43,467 nucleotides of DNA from Corynebacterium flavescens (GTDB lineage: Bacteria > Actinomycetota > Actinomycetes > Mycobacteriales > Mycobacteriaceae). Shown here one piece after another: positions 8,038 through 16,006 of the stretch; within the stretch, counting starts at the first letter, position 1; the number at the start of each line of letters is the position of its first letter. Under the pieces are notes generated by a model, which saw only the letters and a list, made by a program, of their open reading frames with translations, was not told the origin of the DNA and searched no databases. The DNA is taken from assembly GCF_008693105.1 (NCBI RefSeq), contig NZ_VXKK01000019.1:1-43467 (forward strand). The letters run 5' to 3'. The position numbers were made by a program, and so were the translations under genes.

Positions 8038-8705
8038 AGCCGCAGCGTAACCTTCTCATTCGCGGCGATGTCCTCCAAGCGCTCGGCAGGGCACATCCCG
8101 GCGACGATGACGGCGGAGCCACCGGCGGCGAGGGGCTCGAGGAGTAGGTGCTGAAAGCTCTCCTCATCGTGCCAGCCGCCGGAGAGCACACGCTGCGGGC
8201 CGAGGTCGCTGGGGTAGAGCTGGGGCAGGGCGGTGGTGGGGCCGAAGAATTGATCGCCGTAGAAGCGCACAGTGGGGCCGAAGTCAATGGCGCCGGGGGG
8301 CAGTTCGCCGCCGGATTCGACGATGCCGCGCCCGAAGGGATCGTCGCTGACTAGAACCACATCCGCGCCGGGATAGGCGGCGGTGACGGCGCTGAAGTCT
8401 GCGGGGGAGCAGAAGATGGCATCGGGTGCGGTGTCGCTGCTATCGGCGTTGAGAAACTCTGCGTTGACACCTGCTGCGAGGGCGCCGAGTGCGATGACTG
8501 CCGGCTGCCACGAGACGGGCAAGCTGATGCCGATGGTGGAGTCCTCGTCCAAGTCGAGTTCTTCCTGGAGCATGTTGGCTATCTTAGAGACCCAGTTGTC
8601 GAGGGTCTGGGCCGAAAAGTCCATGCGGACCCCGGTGGATTCGTTATAGAACGTTAGGCGGGGCGCGGCCGCATCCGAGCGCAGAAGGTGTTTGAGCAGT
8701 TCCAT
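8034..8705 (-). CDS. TIGR03089 family protein (AMP-binding N-domain-like)
   Basis: A 223-residue protein that looks like only the N-terminal part of an acyl-CoA synthetase/AMP-binding fold: LTFYNESTGVRMDFSAQTLD and ANMLQEELDLDEDSTIGISL resemble the start of that domain, but the ATP-binding P-loop and the C-terminal lid are absent. This matches the actinobacterial family TIGR03089, which is found next to the LCP gene. Function is unknown. ATG 8705 is preferred over the in-frame TTG at 8726; neither has a strong ribosome binding site. It lies 46 bases downstream of the LCP gene on the same strand and probably shares its transcript. Confidence 0.75.
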   Translation of the reverse strand: MELLKHLLRSDAAAPRLTFYNESTGVRMDFSAQTLDNWVSKIANMLQEELDLDEDSTIGISLPVSWQPAVIALGALAAGVNAEFLNADSSDTAPDAIFCSPADFSAVTAAYPGADVVLVSDDPFGRGIVESGGELPPGAIDFGPTVRFYGDQFFGPTTALPQLYPSDLGPQRVLSGGWHDEESFQHLLLEPLAAGGSAVIVAGMCPAERLEDIAANEKVTLRL

Positions 8706-8751
8706 GGTTGCCCATGGTAGGCGCAAGCCCCGCGGCGCGAGCGTGGGGGAA

Positions 8752-10383
8752 CTAGTTCACGCAGCGCGGGCCGTCCCCGCCGGCATCGATCTTCGGGGCG
8801 ACTTCCGCGGTGCCGAAGTCATCACCGGGGGTTCCGGCCGGGGCGTTGGAAGGATCCTCGCTGGGCTCTGCGGCCTGGGCGGCATCGTCCTTGGGGCCGG
8901 CGTAGTCATCGGTGGCCACTACGATGTAGGTGCCGGGCTCGAGGCCCTGGTTGGCACTGACGGGCAGCCCTCCCATTTGCTCAGCGAGGGCGCGGGCAGC
9001 AGGATCGTTGGCGTCCGCGGCGACAATCTGAGACTCGCTGTACACGCCTGATTGGGCGTTCGAGGTGCGCTCGACCGTATAGCCCACGCGGGTGAGCCAC
9101 TCGCCGATTCCGGAGGCCAAGCCGTCGATGCTGCCGGCGTTGAGGACGTGGATGTTCATGTTCTCTGCGACTGGCTTCTCCGAAGGGTTGCTTCCTTCTG
9201 CCGCCTCTTGGGAGGCTTCTTGGGACTCGGTCTCATCGGCGGTCTGGGCCAGGCCCTCCATGAACTTGTGCACTTCGTTGGGGTCGATGGTGACGATAGA
9301 TTCGCCGTTATCGCCCACGCCGTCGATGGAGGTAACCGGGATGGTGGTGAAGGTGACGTTGCCGCCGGCGAGGCCTGCGAGCTGGCCCACAAAGCCCATG
9401 ATGTCCCAGCCTTCATCGATGACGACGGAACGCTCCACTGCCTCGGCGATCTTGGATAGCTTGCTGGGGGAGGTCAGGGTGTCGTTGGAGAGCACCTTCG
9501 AGACCAGAGAGGCCATGTAGGACTGCTGGCGCACGATGCGGTCGAGGTCGCCACGGGGAAGCTCGTAGCGCTGGCGCACAAAGGCCAGGCCTTGGGCCCC
9601 GTGGAGAGTCTGCTCACCCTTGGGGAACTTCGCGCCCGACATCTCATCATCGACGTCGTTGTTGAGGCAGACGTCAACGCCATCCACGGCGTCGGTAAGC
9701 AGCACGAAGCCGAGGAGGCCAATCTCCGCGTAGTGATCGATGGAGACGCCGGTAATCTGCCGCACGATGCTGATGAGTCCGGTGCGTCCGGCTTCGACGC
9801 CCTGCTTTTCGATGTCCTTTTCACTGTGCGGTGGCTTTTGTCCCGCGGCCTCCGCCTGCGCGTTCTCCGCCTCCAACTCGGCGACTTTGTCTGCCTTGTG
9901 GCCGGCGAATACGGCGTTGATCTTGGTGTTTCCGTATGCCCCGTCGTGGACATAGGTATCGCGCGGGATGGATACGGCTGTGGCACGGGAGCCGTCGTTA
10001 GGCACGCGGATCATCATGATCGTGTCCGTGTTTTCCTCGCCCTCATCCACGCCAGCATGGAGATTGCGCAGTTCCTCATCCGAGAGGGAGTTGCCCTGGG
10101 CGTCGGTGCGGGAGTCCTTCCCCACCAGGAGGATGTCAACCGCACCATCGGCCGACTTTTCGCCGATTCCTCCCTCGTTGCCGAGGGCTACATTAGATAC
10201 GGAGGCCATATCGCCGCCGAGTTTGCCCACGACGAAGTAGCCGACGCCTGAGAAAACCACGGCGATGACGGCCATAACCGCCATGATGGCCTGCAGCGGC
10301 CGCGAGCCCTTTTGGCGGACAGGAGCAGACTCCACCGGCGCGGCTTGGATATCGCGGACCCGGCGATTGTTCTCAGATGTCAC
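8752..10383 (-). CDS. LytR-CpsA-Psr (LCP) family cell-wall ligase with C-terminal LytR_C domain
   Basis: A 543-residue type II membrane protein. A short cytoplasmic N-terminus precedes one membrane segment (about residues 31-53). The LCP domain (about 82-310) carries DILLVGKDSR, NTDTIMMIRV and SIPRDTYV with the conserved Asp/Arg residues that bind the pyrophosphate of a polyprenyl-linked glycan. A LytR_C domain follows (about 405-495; NIHVLNAGSIDGLASGIGEW). In this suborder, LCP proteins attach arabinogalactan to peptidoglycan at the outer face of the membrane. It is divergent from wbbL, which builds the linkage unit of that polymer. The start is GTG (10383). Confidence 0.9.
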   Translation of the reverse strand: MTSENNRRVRDIQAAPVESAPVRQKGSRPLQAIMAVMAVIAVVFSGVGYFVVGKLGGDMASVSNVALGNEGGIGEKSADGAVDILLVGKDSRTDAQGNSLSDEELRNLHAGVDEGEENTDTIMMIRVPNDGSRATAVSIPRDTYVHDGAYGNTKINAVFAGHKADKVAELEAENAQAEAAGQKPPHSEKDIEKQGVEAGRTGLISIVRQITGVSIDHYAEIGLLGFVLLTDAVDGVDVCLNNDVDDEMSGAKFPKGEQTLHGAQGLAFVRQRYELPRGDLDRIVRQQSYMASLVSKVLSNDTLTSPSKLSKIAEAVERSVVIDEGWDIMGFVGQLAGLAGGNVTFTTIPVTSIDGVGDNGESIVTIDPNEVHKFMEGLAQTADETESQEASQEAAEGSNPSEKPVAENMNIHVLNAGSIDGLASGIGEWLTRVGYTVERTSNAQSGVYSESQIVAADANDPAARALAEQMGGLPVSANQGLEPGTYIVVATDDYAGPKDDAAQAAEPSEDPSNAPAGTPGDDFGTAEVAPKIDAGGDGPRCVN

Positions 10384-10533
10384 GTTTGAAGCTTTCTACT
10401 ATCTAGCTATTACCTAGGAAACTTTGCTTTAGTGTAGGGCAGAAAGAGCGCAAACCGTGATCCGCTGTGGACTTCGGAGAAACTCGTGGCCGTTCTCCTA
10501 GTGTCTTTTCAGGATTGAGTGCGCCCAAGTGGG

Positions 10534-10539
10534 TACGCT
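10534..10539 (+). promoter_or_regulatory. Candidate -10 element of wbbL
   Basis: TACGCT lies 9 bases before the GTG at 10549. This fits a TAnnnT -10 and a transcript starting at or next to the start codon. No convincing -35 was seen. Confidence 0.35.
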
Positions 10540-10548
10540 AGGCCCATT

Positions 10549-11460
10549 GTGAACAAGAAGAATGACAGCGCGCGCACCGATTCTGTTGCGCCGCGCCCGC
10601 TGGGCATAGTGACCGTGACTTATTCGCCCGGGCCCTATTTGGAGTCCCTCATCGAGTCCGTGGCGCAGGCTACCTCGCGGCCCACCCGCATCATTGCTGC
10701 CGACAATGGTTCCACGGACGGCGCCCCGCAGGCCGCTGCCGCCGCGCACAGCAACGTTGAGTTCCTCGACACGGGCGGCAACATCGGTTACGGCGGCGCC
10801 ATGAATGCCGGTGAGCGTTTCCTCAGTGAGCACGGTCAGGCTGATCCTGAGTTCCTGCTCCTGGTCAACCCGGATGTCACCTTCGGCCCCGGGAGCATCG
10901 ATGCCCTCATCGACTGCGCCAAGCGTTGGCCCCGTGCTGGGTCCGTCGGCCCGCGGATTGTGGAGCCAGATGGGAAGAACTATCCCTCGGCGCGTGCGTT
11001 GCCCAACCTGAAGAACGGTATCGGCCATGCACTCTTGGGTTCTGTGTGGCCGGGTAATCCCTTCTCGCGCGCCTACCGCGATGATGCGGATATGAGCATG
11101 CAGCGTCCAGCTGGCTGGCTTTCCGGCTCCTGCCTGCTCGTGCGCCGCGAGGCTTTTTCCCAAGTCGGCGGGTTCGATGAACGTTATTTCATGTACCTCG
11201 AGGACGTGGATCTGGGGGACCGCCTGGCCCGGGCGGGCTGGCACAACGTTTTCTGCCCTGAGGCTGCCATTACCCATGCGCAGGGCCATTCCACGAAGGT
11301 GCATGCTGGCCCGATGCTGCGCGCGCACCATGCCTCGGCCTATCAGTATCTAGCGGACAGGCATCCCCAGTGGTGGCAGGCCCCTCTGCGGGCAGCACTA
11401 TGGTTGGGCCTGCGATTGCGTGCTTTGCTCACCTCTTATCGTGCGCGCCTTTCGCGCTAA
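10549..11460 (+). CDS. wbbL: Family 2 glycosyltransferase, dTDP-rhamnosyl transferase WbbL-like
   Basis: A 303-residue GT-A glycosyltransferase. Motifs are VTYSPGPYLESLIESV at the N-terminus, ADNGSTDG for nucleotide binding, LLVNPDVTF as the metal-binding region, and GGFDERYFMYLEDVDLGDR as the acceptor/catalytic region. These match the WbbL (Rv3265c) type that adds rhamnose to decaprenyl-PP-GlcNAc, the linker between peptidoglycan and arabinogalactan. It is followed at 109 bases by GDP-mannose pyrophosphorylase. GTG 10549 is chosen because family members begin just before the first strand; GTG 10519 is in frame upstream and would add ten residues of unlikely sequence. Confidence 0.88.
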   Translation: MNKKNDSARTDSVAPRPLGIVTVTYSPGPYLESLIESVAQATSRPTRIIAADNGSTDGAPQAAAAAHSNVEFLDTGGNIGYGGAMNAGERFLSEHGQADPEFLLLVNPDVTFGPGSIDALIDCAKRWPRAGSVGPRIVEPDGKNYPSARALPNLKNGIGHALLGSVWPGNPFSRAYRDDADMSMQRPAGWLSGSCLLVRREAFSQVGGFDERYFMYLEDVDLGDRLARAGWHNVFCPEAAITHAQGHSTKVHAGPMLRAHHASAYQYLADRHPQWWQAPLRAALWLGLRLRALLTSYRARLSR

Positions 11461-11569
11461 GCCGAAGTTCCTGCTTTAAACTGTCAAGGACGCGCGTGGA
11501 GCACACGCCGTGGACACTGCCGCGGGGATCGAAACCGCGGAAACACGTACTAGAAAGTATCCAAGGAAA

Positions 11570-12664
11570 ATGACTGAAGAAGTGGCCAATTACGGTGCCT
11601 CTACTGATGCGGTGATCCTGGTCGGCGGGCGGGGCACTCGTTTGCGCCCGCTGACGATCGGCACGCCGAAGCCGATGCTGCCTACCGCCAATTACCCGTT
11701 CCTCCAGCACCTGTTGGCCCGCATCCAGACGGCCGGGATCACGCACGTTGTGATGTCGACCTCCTTCAAGGCGGAGGTTTTTGAAGAGTACTTCGGCGAT
11801 GGCTCCGAGCTGGGCCTCGATATTGAGTACGTCGTTGAGGAAACCGCGCTGGGCACTGGCGGCGGCATTCGCAACGTCTACGACAAACTGCGCCATGATA
11901 CCGTCATGGTCTTCAACGGTGACGTTCTCTCCGGGATGGATCTCTCCGGGATTCTTGATACCCATCACCGCAAGGATGCGGACGTGACCATGCACCTGCT
12001 CAACGTCGCGGATCCGCGCGCCTTTGGTTGCGTTCCTACCGACGAGGAGGGGCGAGTCCTCGAATTCTTGGAGAAGACGGAGGATCCTCCCACCAACCAG
12101 ATCAACGCCGGTTGCTACGTGTTCAAGCGCGAGGTCATCCAGACCATCCCCGCCGATCGCGTGGTTTCCGTGGAGAGGGAGACTTTCCCGGCCCTGCTCA
12201 GTGATGGCCACCTCGTGGTCGGTCACGTGGACAATTCCTATTGGCGCGATATGGGGCGCCCGGATGATTTCGTGCGCGGCTCCTCTGATCTCGTACGCGG
12301 CATTGCTTATTCCCCGTTGCTCGACGGTCGTACGGGCGAGGCCATCGTCGACGAGTCTGCGGGGGTCGCGGGCGGCGCTTTACTGCTTTCGGGCACTGCC
12401 ATTGGCCGCGGTTCTGTCATCGGAGCCGGCTGCCGCATCGATGGCACCGTCGTCTTCGATGGGGTCACCATCGAGCCCGGTGCCGTGGTCAACAACTCCA
12501 TCATTGCTTCGGGCGTGCACATCGGTGCCAACGCCCACATCGATAACTGCGTCATCGGGGAGGGCGCGCAGGTCGGCGCTCGCTGTGAGCTGCAGGGCGG
12601 CATGCGCGTATTCCCTGGGGTCGTGCTTCCCGACGCCGGGGTTAGGTTTAGCTCCGACGCCTAG
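11570..12664 (+). CDS. manC: Mannose-1-phosphate guanylyltransferase (GDP-mannose pyrophosphorylase)
   Basis: A 364-residue sugar nucleotidyltransferase. The N-terminal catalytic domain starts with AVILVGGRGTRLRPLTIGTP and KPMLP, and VMVFNGDVLSGMDLSG contains the metal-binding Asp. The C-terminal part (from about residue 240) is a left-handed beta-helix of hexapeptide repeats (GAVVNNSIIASGVHIGANAH). It makes GDP-mannose from mannose-1-P and GTP for mannolipids and glycoprotein mannosylation; in C. glutamicum the orthologue is annotated rmlA2. ATG 11570 has AAGGA just upstream (short spacing); GTG 11510 is in frame and would add 20 non-conserved residues. It ends before a strong terminator. 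Confidence 0.88.
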   Translation: MTEEVANYGASTDAVILVGGRGTRLRPLTIGTPKPMLPTANYPFLQHLLARIQTAGITHVVMSTSFKAEVFEEYFGDGSELGLDIEYVVEETALGTGGGIRNVYDKLRHDTVMVFNGDVLSGMDLSGILDTHHRKDADVTMHLLNVADPRAFGCVPTDEEGRVLEFLEKTEDPPTNQINAGCYVFKREVIQTIPADRVVSVERETFPALLSDGHLVVGHVDNSYWRDMGRPDDFVRGSSDLVRGIAYSPLLDGRTGEAIVDESAGVAGGALLLSGTAIGRGSVIGAGCRIDGTVVFDGVTIEPGAVVNNSIIASGVHIGANAHIDNCVIGEGAQVGARCELQGGMRVFPGVVLPDAGVRFSSDA

Positions 12665-13097
12665 AGCTAGCTCCCGTTAACTCTAGGGTTCGGGGTACTG
12701 GCTTCAATCAGCCGGCCACGATGCGTACTGACTAAGAATCAGTGTCGCGTCGGGGCCGGCTTTTGTTTTTAGTTTTGGCCTTGTGTGTGCGACACGCCGA
12801 TCTAACCTGAGAATTGTTGACAGGAGGATAGGCCATTACTACATGTAGTACCCCTGGCATCCACCCCCGACCGTGGGCCTTTGTTACTAATGTTACGCAT
12901 GGTGATCGTGTGCAGCGTTTTTGGCGATCAGGGGTGGGTAAAGACATTTCTAGGTTGACGGTATTTAGTGATCCAGTGTGAAATGACATCAGTGTAATCA
13001 GATGGCGCGGCCACGCTGGCTCACCTTAGGGTGGGGTCGGAATAGCCGGGTACATTTGAGTAAGTTAGATGGGCCAACCTCGGAGAAAGGAAAAGGC
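12665..13097. other. 433-base intergenic region between manC and whiB2
   Basis: The first part holds the long terminator at 12710-12770. The rest (about 12780-13097) has no credible ORF and is the likely leader/promoter region of whiB2. TTGACG occurs at 12955-12960 but has no good -10 partner at 17 bases. Nearer the gene, TACATT (13051-13056) is a possible -10. Confidence 0.6.
12710..12770 (+). terminator. Strong intrinsic terminator after manC
   Basis: The outer stem agccggcc (12710-12717) pairs with ggccggct (12754-12761), a middle stem cgatgcg pairs with cgcgtcg with one G-U, and the inner stem actga/tcagt closes over ctaagaa. The stem is followed by ttttgttttt. Confidence 0.85.
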
Positions 13098-13400
13098 GTG
13101 GACAAAGTGGCTAAAAACAACGCCGTTCTCCGTGGCGGTGCTGCTGCAGAGATGTCGCTGGATGAACTCTTCGGTGCCGTTGAGCAGGAGTGGCAAGACC
13201 AAGCACTATGCGCACAGACCGACCCGGAGGCTTTCTTCCCTGAGAAGGGTGGTTCCACGAGGGAGGCAAAGCGTATTTGCCAGGCCTGTGCGGTGCGTGA
13301 TGAATGCCTCGAGTATGCGCTCGAGCATGATGAACGCTTTGGAATCTGGGGCGGCCTCTCAGATCGTGAGCGTCGCCGCCTCAAGCGGGAGATTGGCTAG
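13098..13400 (+). CDS. whiB2: WhiB-family iron-sulfur regulator, WhiB2 type
   Basis: A 100-residue WhiB-like protein. Four cysteines bind a [4Fe-4S] cluster: Cys38, and Cys61, Cys64 and Cys70 in ICQACAVRDECLEYAL. They are followed by the family turn GIWGGLSDRERRRLK, which contacts sigma factor or DNA. Genomic position between the GDP-mannose pyrophosphorylase and an Rv3259-like gene identifies it as WhiB2/WhmD (WhcD in C. glutamicum), which is tied to septation and cell division. GTG 13098 is chosen because AAAGGAAAAGG lies just upstream; upstream in-frame codons up to 13002 would add a non-conserved tail. A strong terminator follows. Confidence 0.92.
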   Translation: MDKVAKNNAVLRGGAAAEMSLDELFGAVEQEWQDQALCAQTDPEAFFPEKGGSTREAKRICQACAVRDECLEYALEHDERFGIWGGLSDRERRRLKREIG

Positions 13401-13422
13401 AGCCTCTTCTTGCTAGTGACCA

Positions 13423-13475
13423 AGACAAGTCCTCGCTCCGGCAGCCAGCCGGGGATGGTGGGACTTGTCTTTTTT
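13423..13475 (+). terminator. Intrinsic terminator after whiB2
   Basis: agacaagtcc (13423-13432) pairs perfectly with ggacttgtct (13461-13470). An inner ccggc/gccgg stem closes the loop, and the outer stem is followed by a T-run. Confidence 0.88.
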
Positions 13476-13541
13476 GGTGTCCAGGCTTGGGTCCTTCAAC
13501 GCCTGTGTTCTTCAAAGCCTGGGGTCATAAATGTGCGGGTT

Positions 13542-14012
13542 TTACCAGCTAAAGTGTGGATCCACGTCTTCTGGGTCGAGGTTGAGGTAGTCAGCCACGA
13601 GCGCGGTGAGGACGGTTCCCAAAAGCTCCGCTTGTTCGCGGGCGTTTTTAGCCCTTTGCTCGATGGGCATCCGGAAGATTACGAGCCGGGCGCGAGTGGG
13701 TTTACCGCGGGTGTCCACTCCAGCGGGAACAATCCGGCCCAGCGGCACGGGGCCGTCGGCGATGATCTCGTCTGGGAGCACTGTCATATCGGCCGATAGC
13801 CGCATTCTTGGCACGGTGTCTACTGCCAGGTCGAGGCTGGAGAGCTGCTCGGCAAAAGCATTTTGGATAGGGGCATAGGCCTCGAGAACCGCCATGTCGA
13901 AGCGCTCGCGCTTGCTGCGAAACCGCGGAGTCTGCTGGGGGAGAAGGGGGCCGCGCATTCCTCGCCCATGCCGATCGCGGGCGGGGCGAATGTGGCGTTC
14001 AGGCGTGGTCAT
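13542..14012 (-). CDS. Rv3259-like metallopeptidase-fold protein lacking the HExxH motif
   Basis: A 156-residue protein resembling Mycobacterium Rv3259: MRGPLLP near the start, then RERFDMAVLEAYAPIQNAF, DEIIADGPVPLGRIVPAGVD and TRARLVIFRMPIEQRAK. The family is related to small zincin-like metallopeptidases (PF06262). Where those carry HExxH before the C-terminus, this protein reads LGTVLTALVADYLNLDPEDV, so no zinc site is visible. A proteolytic role is therefore doubtful and function is unknown. ATG 14012 is used rather than TTG 14039: a TAGAAT -10 element lies 7 bases upstream, indicating a leaderless message. It is divergent from the DUF3499 gene. Confidence 0.82.
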   Translation of the reverse strand: MTTPERHIRPARDRHGRGMRGPLLPQQTPRFRSKRERFDMAVLEAYAPIQNAFAEQLSSLDLAVDTVPRMRLSADMTVLPDEIIADGPVPLGRIVPAGVDTRGKPTRARLVIFRMPIEQRAKNAREQAELLGTVLTALVADYLNLDPEDVDPHFSW

Positions 14013-14019
14013 GCGGGTT

Positions 14020-14025
14020 ATTCTA
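14020..14025 (-). promoter_or_regulatory. -10 element for leaderless transcription of the Rv3259-like gene
   Basis: On the minus strand TAGAAT is followed by seven bases (aacccgc) and the ATG. No ribosome binding site is present. Confidence 0.55.
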
Positions 14026-14093
14026 TGTCGGGTTAACAAAGCTATCAGTGGGGGCGCGCCGGAGTAAGGCTACCTAAATCTCAACTTAGGGTT

Positions 14094-14099
14094 TAGACT
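14094..14099 (+). promoter_or_regulatory. -10 element for the DUF3499 gene
   Basis: TAGACT is followed by eight bases and the GTG start at 14108. No ribosome binding site is visible, so the message is probably leaderless. Confidence 0.5.
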
Positions 14100-14107
14100 C
14101 TATTGGC

Positions 14108-14569
14108 GTGACTACTCATCGCCATTGCTCTCGCCCTGGCTGCGGCCGCCCGGCCGTGGCGACATTGACCTACGCTTATTCCCAACAGACCGCGGTAGTG
14201 GGTCCGCTGGCGGATGAGACAGACCCTCATAGCTGGGATCTCTGTGAGAAGCACAGTGCCCGTATTACAGCCCCGCAAGGCTGGGAGATGGTGCGGGTGG
14301 ACCGAATCGAGCTCGATGAGGAAGACGATATCATGGCCCTAGCTGAGGCCGTGCGTGAGGGCGGGCGCGTGACCACGGGATTGGTCGATGATGTGGCAGC
14401 AGGATCCGGGCGCGACCCCATAGATTATGCGGCCAACTTCGACGGCGCAGACCCCGCGCGTTCCAATCACCCGGTATTCCGCACCCGCCGAGTCAGTGAC
14501 TTTAAGCAGCGTCGCCGCGCACATCTTTCCGTGGTTCCGGACACGGATTCGCATTTGACTGAGAGCTAG
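14108..14569 (+). CDS. DUF3499 family zinc-ribbon-like protein
   Basis: A 153-residue actinobacterial protein of the DUF3499 family (Rv3258c position). The N-terminal HCSRPGCGRPAVATLTYAYS and later WDLCEKHSARITAPQGWEMV give a Cys-x4-Cys plus Cys/His set that could bind zinc. The C-terminal half is acidic and then basic (KQRRRAHLSVV) and looks flexible. Function is unknown; conserved linkage with manB is seen in mycobacteria. The GTG start is supported by a nearby -10 element and start-proximal conservation. The manB coding region begins about 30 bases after its stop. Confidence 0.85.
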   Translation: MTTHRHCSRPGCGRPAVATLTYAYSQQTAVVGPLADETDPHSWDLCEKHSARITAPQGWEMVRVDRIELDEEDDIMALAEAVREGGRVTTGLVDDVAAGSGRDPIDYAANFDGADPARSNHPVFRTRRVSDFKQRRRAHLSVVPDTDSHLTES

Positions 14570-14598
14570 AGCCTGCCCGCGGGGTAAGGTTAGTGCTT

Positions 14599-15966
14599 AT
14601 GCGAAATCGTGAGCACCTAGATGCAGTAATCAAAGCCTATGACGTCCGCGGCGTGGTGGGCAAGGACATCGACGAAGACTTCGTGCGTGATACCGCCGCG
14701 GCTTATGCGGCTATCTTGCGCAGCGAAGGGGAAAGCACCCTCGCCATCGGCCACGACATGCGGCCTTCCTCCCCGGCGCTTGCGCAGGCTTTCGCGGAAG
14801 GCGCCACCTCCCAAGGTATTGACGTCATCTTGCTCGGTCTGACTTCGACTGATGAGCTCTACTATGCCTCCGGTGATTTGGGCTGTGCAGGTGCCATGTT
14901 CACCGCCTCTCACAACCCCGCGCGCTATAACGGCATCAAGCTCTGCCGCGCCGGTGCCCGCCCTGTCGGCCAGGAGACCGGGCTGTCGGAGATCAAAGAC
15001 ATGCTCGTCAACGGCGTTCCGGAGTACTCCGGCAAGCCCGGCACCATCAGCGAGAAGAACGTGCTCGACGGCTATGCCGCTTTCTTGAACTCCTTGGTCG
15101 ATCTTTCTGACATCCGCCCCCTCGTTGTCGCTGCGGATGCCGCCAACGGTATGGGTGGGCTCACCGCTCCGGCCGTATTCGCTGGCCTTCCTGTCGATCT
15201 TCGCCCCCTCTACTTTGAGCTGGACGGTACCTTCCCCAACCACGAGGCCAACCCTCTTGATCCGAAGAACCTCGTTGATCTGCAGAAGTTCGTCGTAGAG
15301 CAGGGCGCAGACATCGGCCTCGGCTTCGACGGTGACGCCGATCGCTGCTTCGTCGTGGATGAAAAGGGGCATCCAGTATCTCCCTCCGCCATCTGTGCCT
15401 TGGTTGCGGAGCGCTACCTTGACAAGTTCCCTGGTGCCACCATCATTCACAACCTCATCACCTCCAAGTCGGTGCCTGAACTCATCGAGGAAAAGGGTGG
15501 CACCCCCGTGCGTACCCGCGTCGGCCACTCCTTCATCAAGGCAGAGATGGCCAAGCACAAGGCTGCCTTCGGTGGAGAGCACTCCGCGCACTACTACTTC
15601 CAGGAATTCTGGAACGCGGATTCTGGCATGCTGGCCGCCCTGCACGTTCTCGCCGCTCTGGGCAAGTACGAAGGCACGCTCAGTGAGATGATGGCGCAGT
15701 ACATGCGCTACGAAGACTCCGGGGAGATCAACTCCACCGTGAAGGATCAAAAGGCTACCGTGCAGGCCGTTCTCGACGGCATGGCGGACAAGATCGAGTC
15801 CGTGGATCACCTCGACGGAGTTACCGTTGAGCTCAAGGGGACGGACGCTTGGTTCAACGTGCGCGCTTCCAACACCGAGCCGCTGCTGCGCCTTAACGTC
15901 GAGGCCAAGACCAAGGAAGAGGTCCAACAGATCGTCGATGAGGTCCTCAGCATCATCCGCGCCTAA
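14599..15966 (+). CDS. manB: Phosphomannomutase/phosphoglucomutase
   Basis: A 455-residue alpha-D-phosphohexomutase that interconverts mannose-6-P and mannose-1-P, feeding the guanylyltransferase encoded upstream. The phosphoserine loop is TASHNPARYNGIKL (active Ser in ASHNP), the metal loop is GLGFDGDADRCFVVD, the sugar-binding loop is GGEHSAHYYF, and the C-terminal phosphate-binding loop is RASNTEPLLRL. All four loops are intact. ATG 14599 is preferred because AAGG lies nine bases upstream; GTG 14593 is in frame two codons earlier. Its 3' end converges on fpr2 with only a 40-base gap and no clear terminator. Confidence 0.93.
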   Translation: MRNREHLDAVIKAYDVRGVVGKDIDEDFVRDTAAAYAAILRSEGESTLAIGHDMRPSSPALAQAFAEGATSQGIDVILLGLTSTDELYYASGDLGCAGAMFTASHNPARYNGIKLCRAGARPVGQETGLSEIKDMLVNGVPEYSGKPGTISEKNVLDGYAAFLNSLVDLSDIRPLVVAADAANGMGGLTAPAVFAGLPVDLRPLYFELDGTFPNHEANPLDPKNLVDLQKFVVEQGADIGLGFDGDADRCFVVDEKGHPVSPSAICALVAERYLDKFPGATIIHNLITSKSVPELIEEKGGTPVRTRVGHSFIKAEMAKHKAAFGGEHSAHYYFQEFWNADSGMLAALHVLAALGKYEGTLSEMMAQYMRYEDSGEINSTVKDQKATVQAVLDGMADKIESVDHLDGVTVELKGTDAWFNVRASNTEPLLRLNVEAKTKEEVQQIVDEVLSIIRA

Positions 15967-16006
15967 TCCATCGTCCGCGCGTATTCGGGGGCGGTGAGAG
16001 GCGAGC

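Noticed and set aside
10498..11331. 277-residue open frame antisense to wbbL
   Set aside because: Lacks any domain pattern and mirrors the glycosyltransferase gene.
12732..12989. Minus-strand 85-codon open frame in the manC-whiB2 gap
   Set aside because: It runs through the manC terminator and has no ribosome binding site or domain; it is best read as non-coding.
14617..15927. 436-residue open frame antisense to manB
   Set aside because: It is a shadow of manB codon usage in high-GC DNA; it has no recognisable motifs, and all manB loops are intact on the plus strand.
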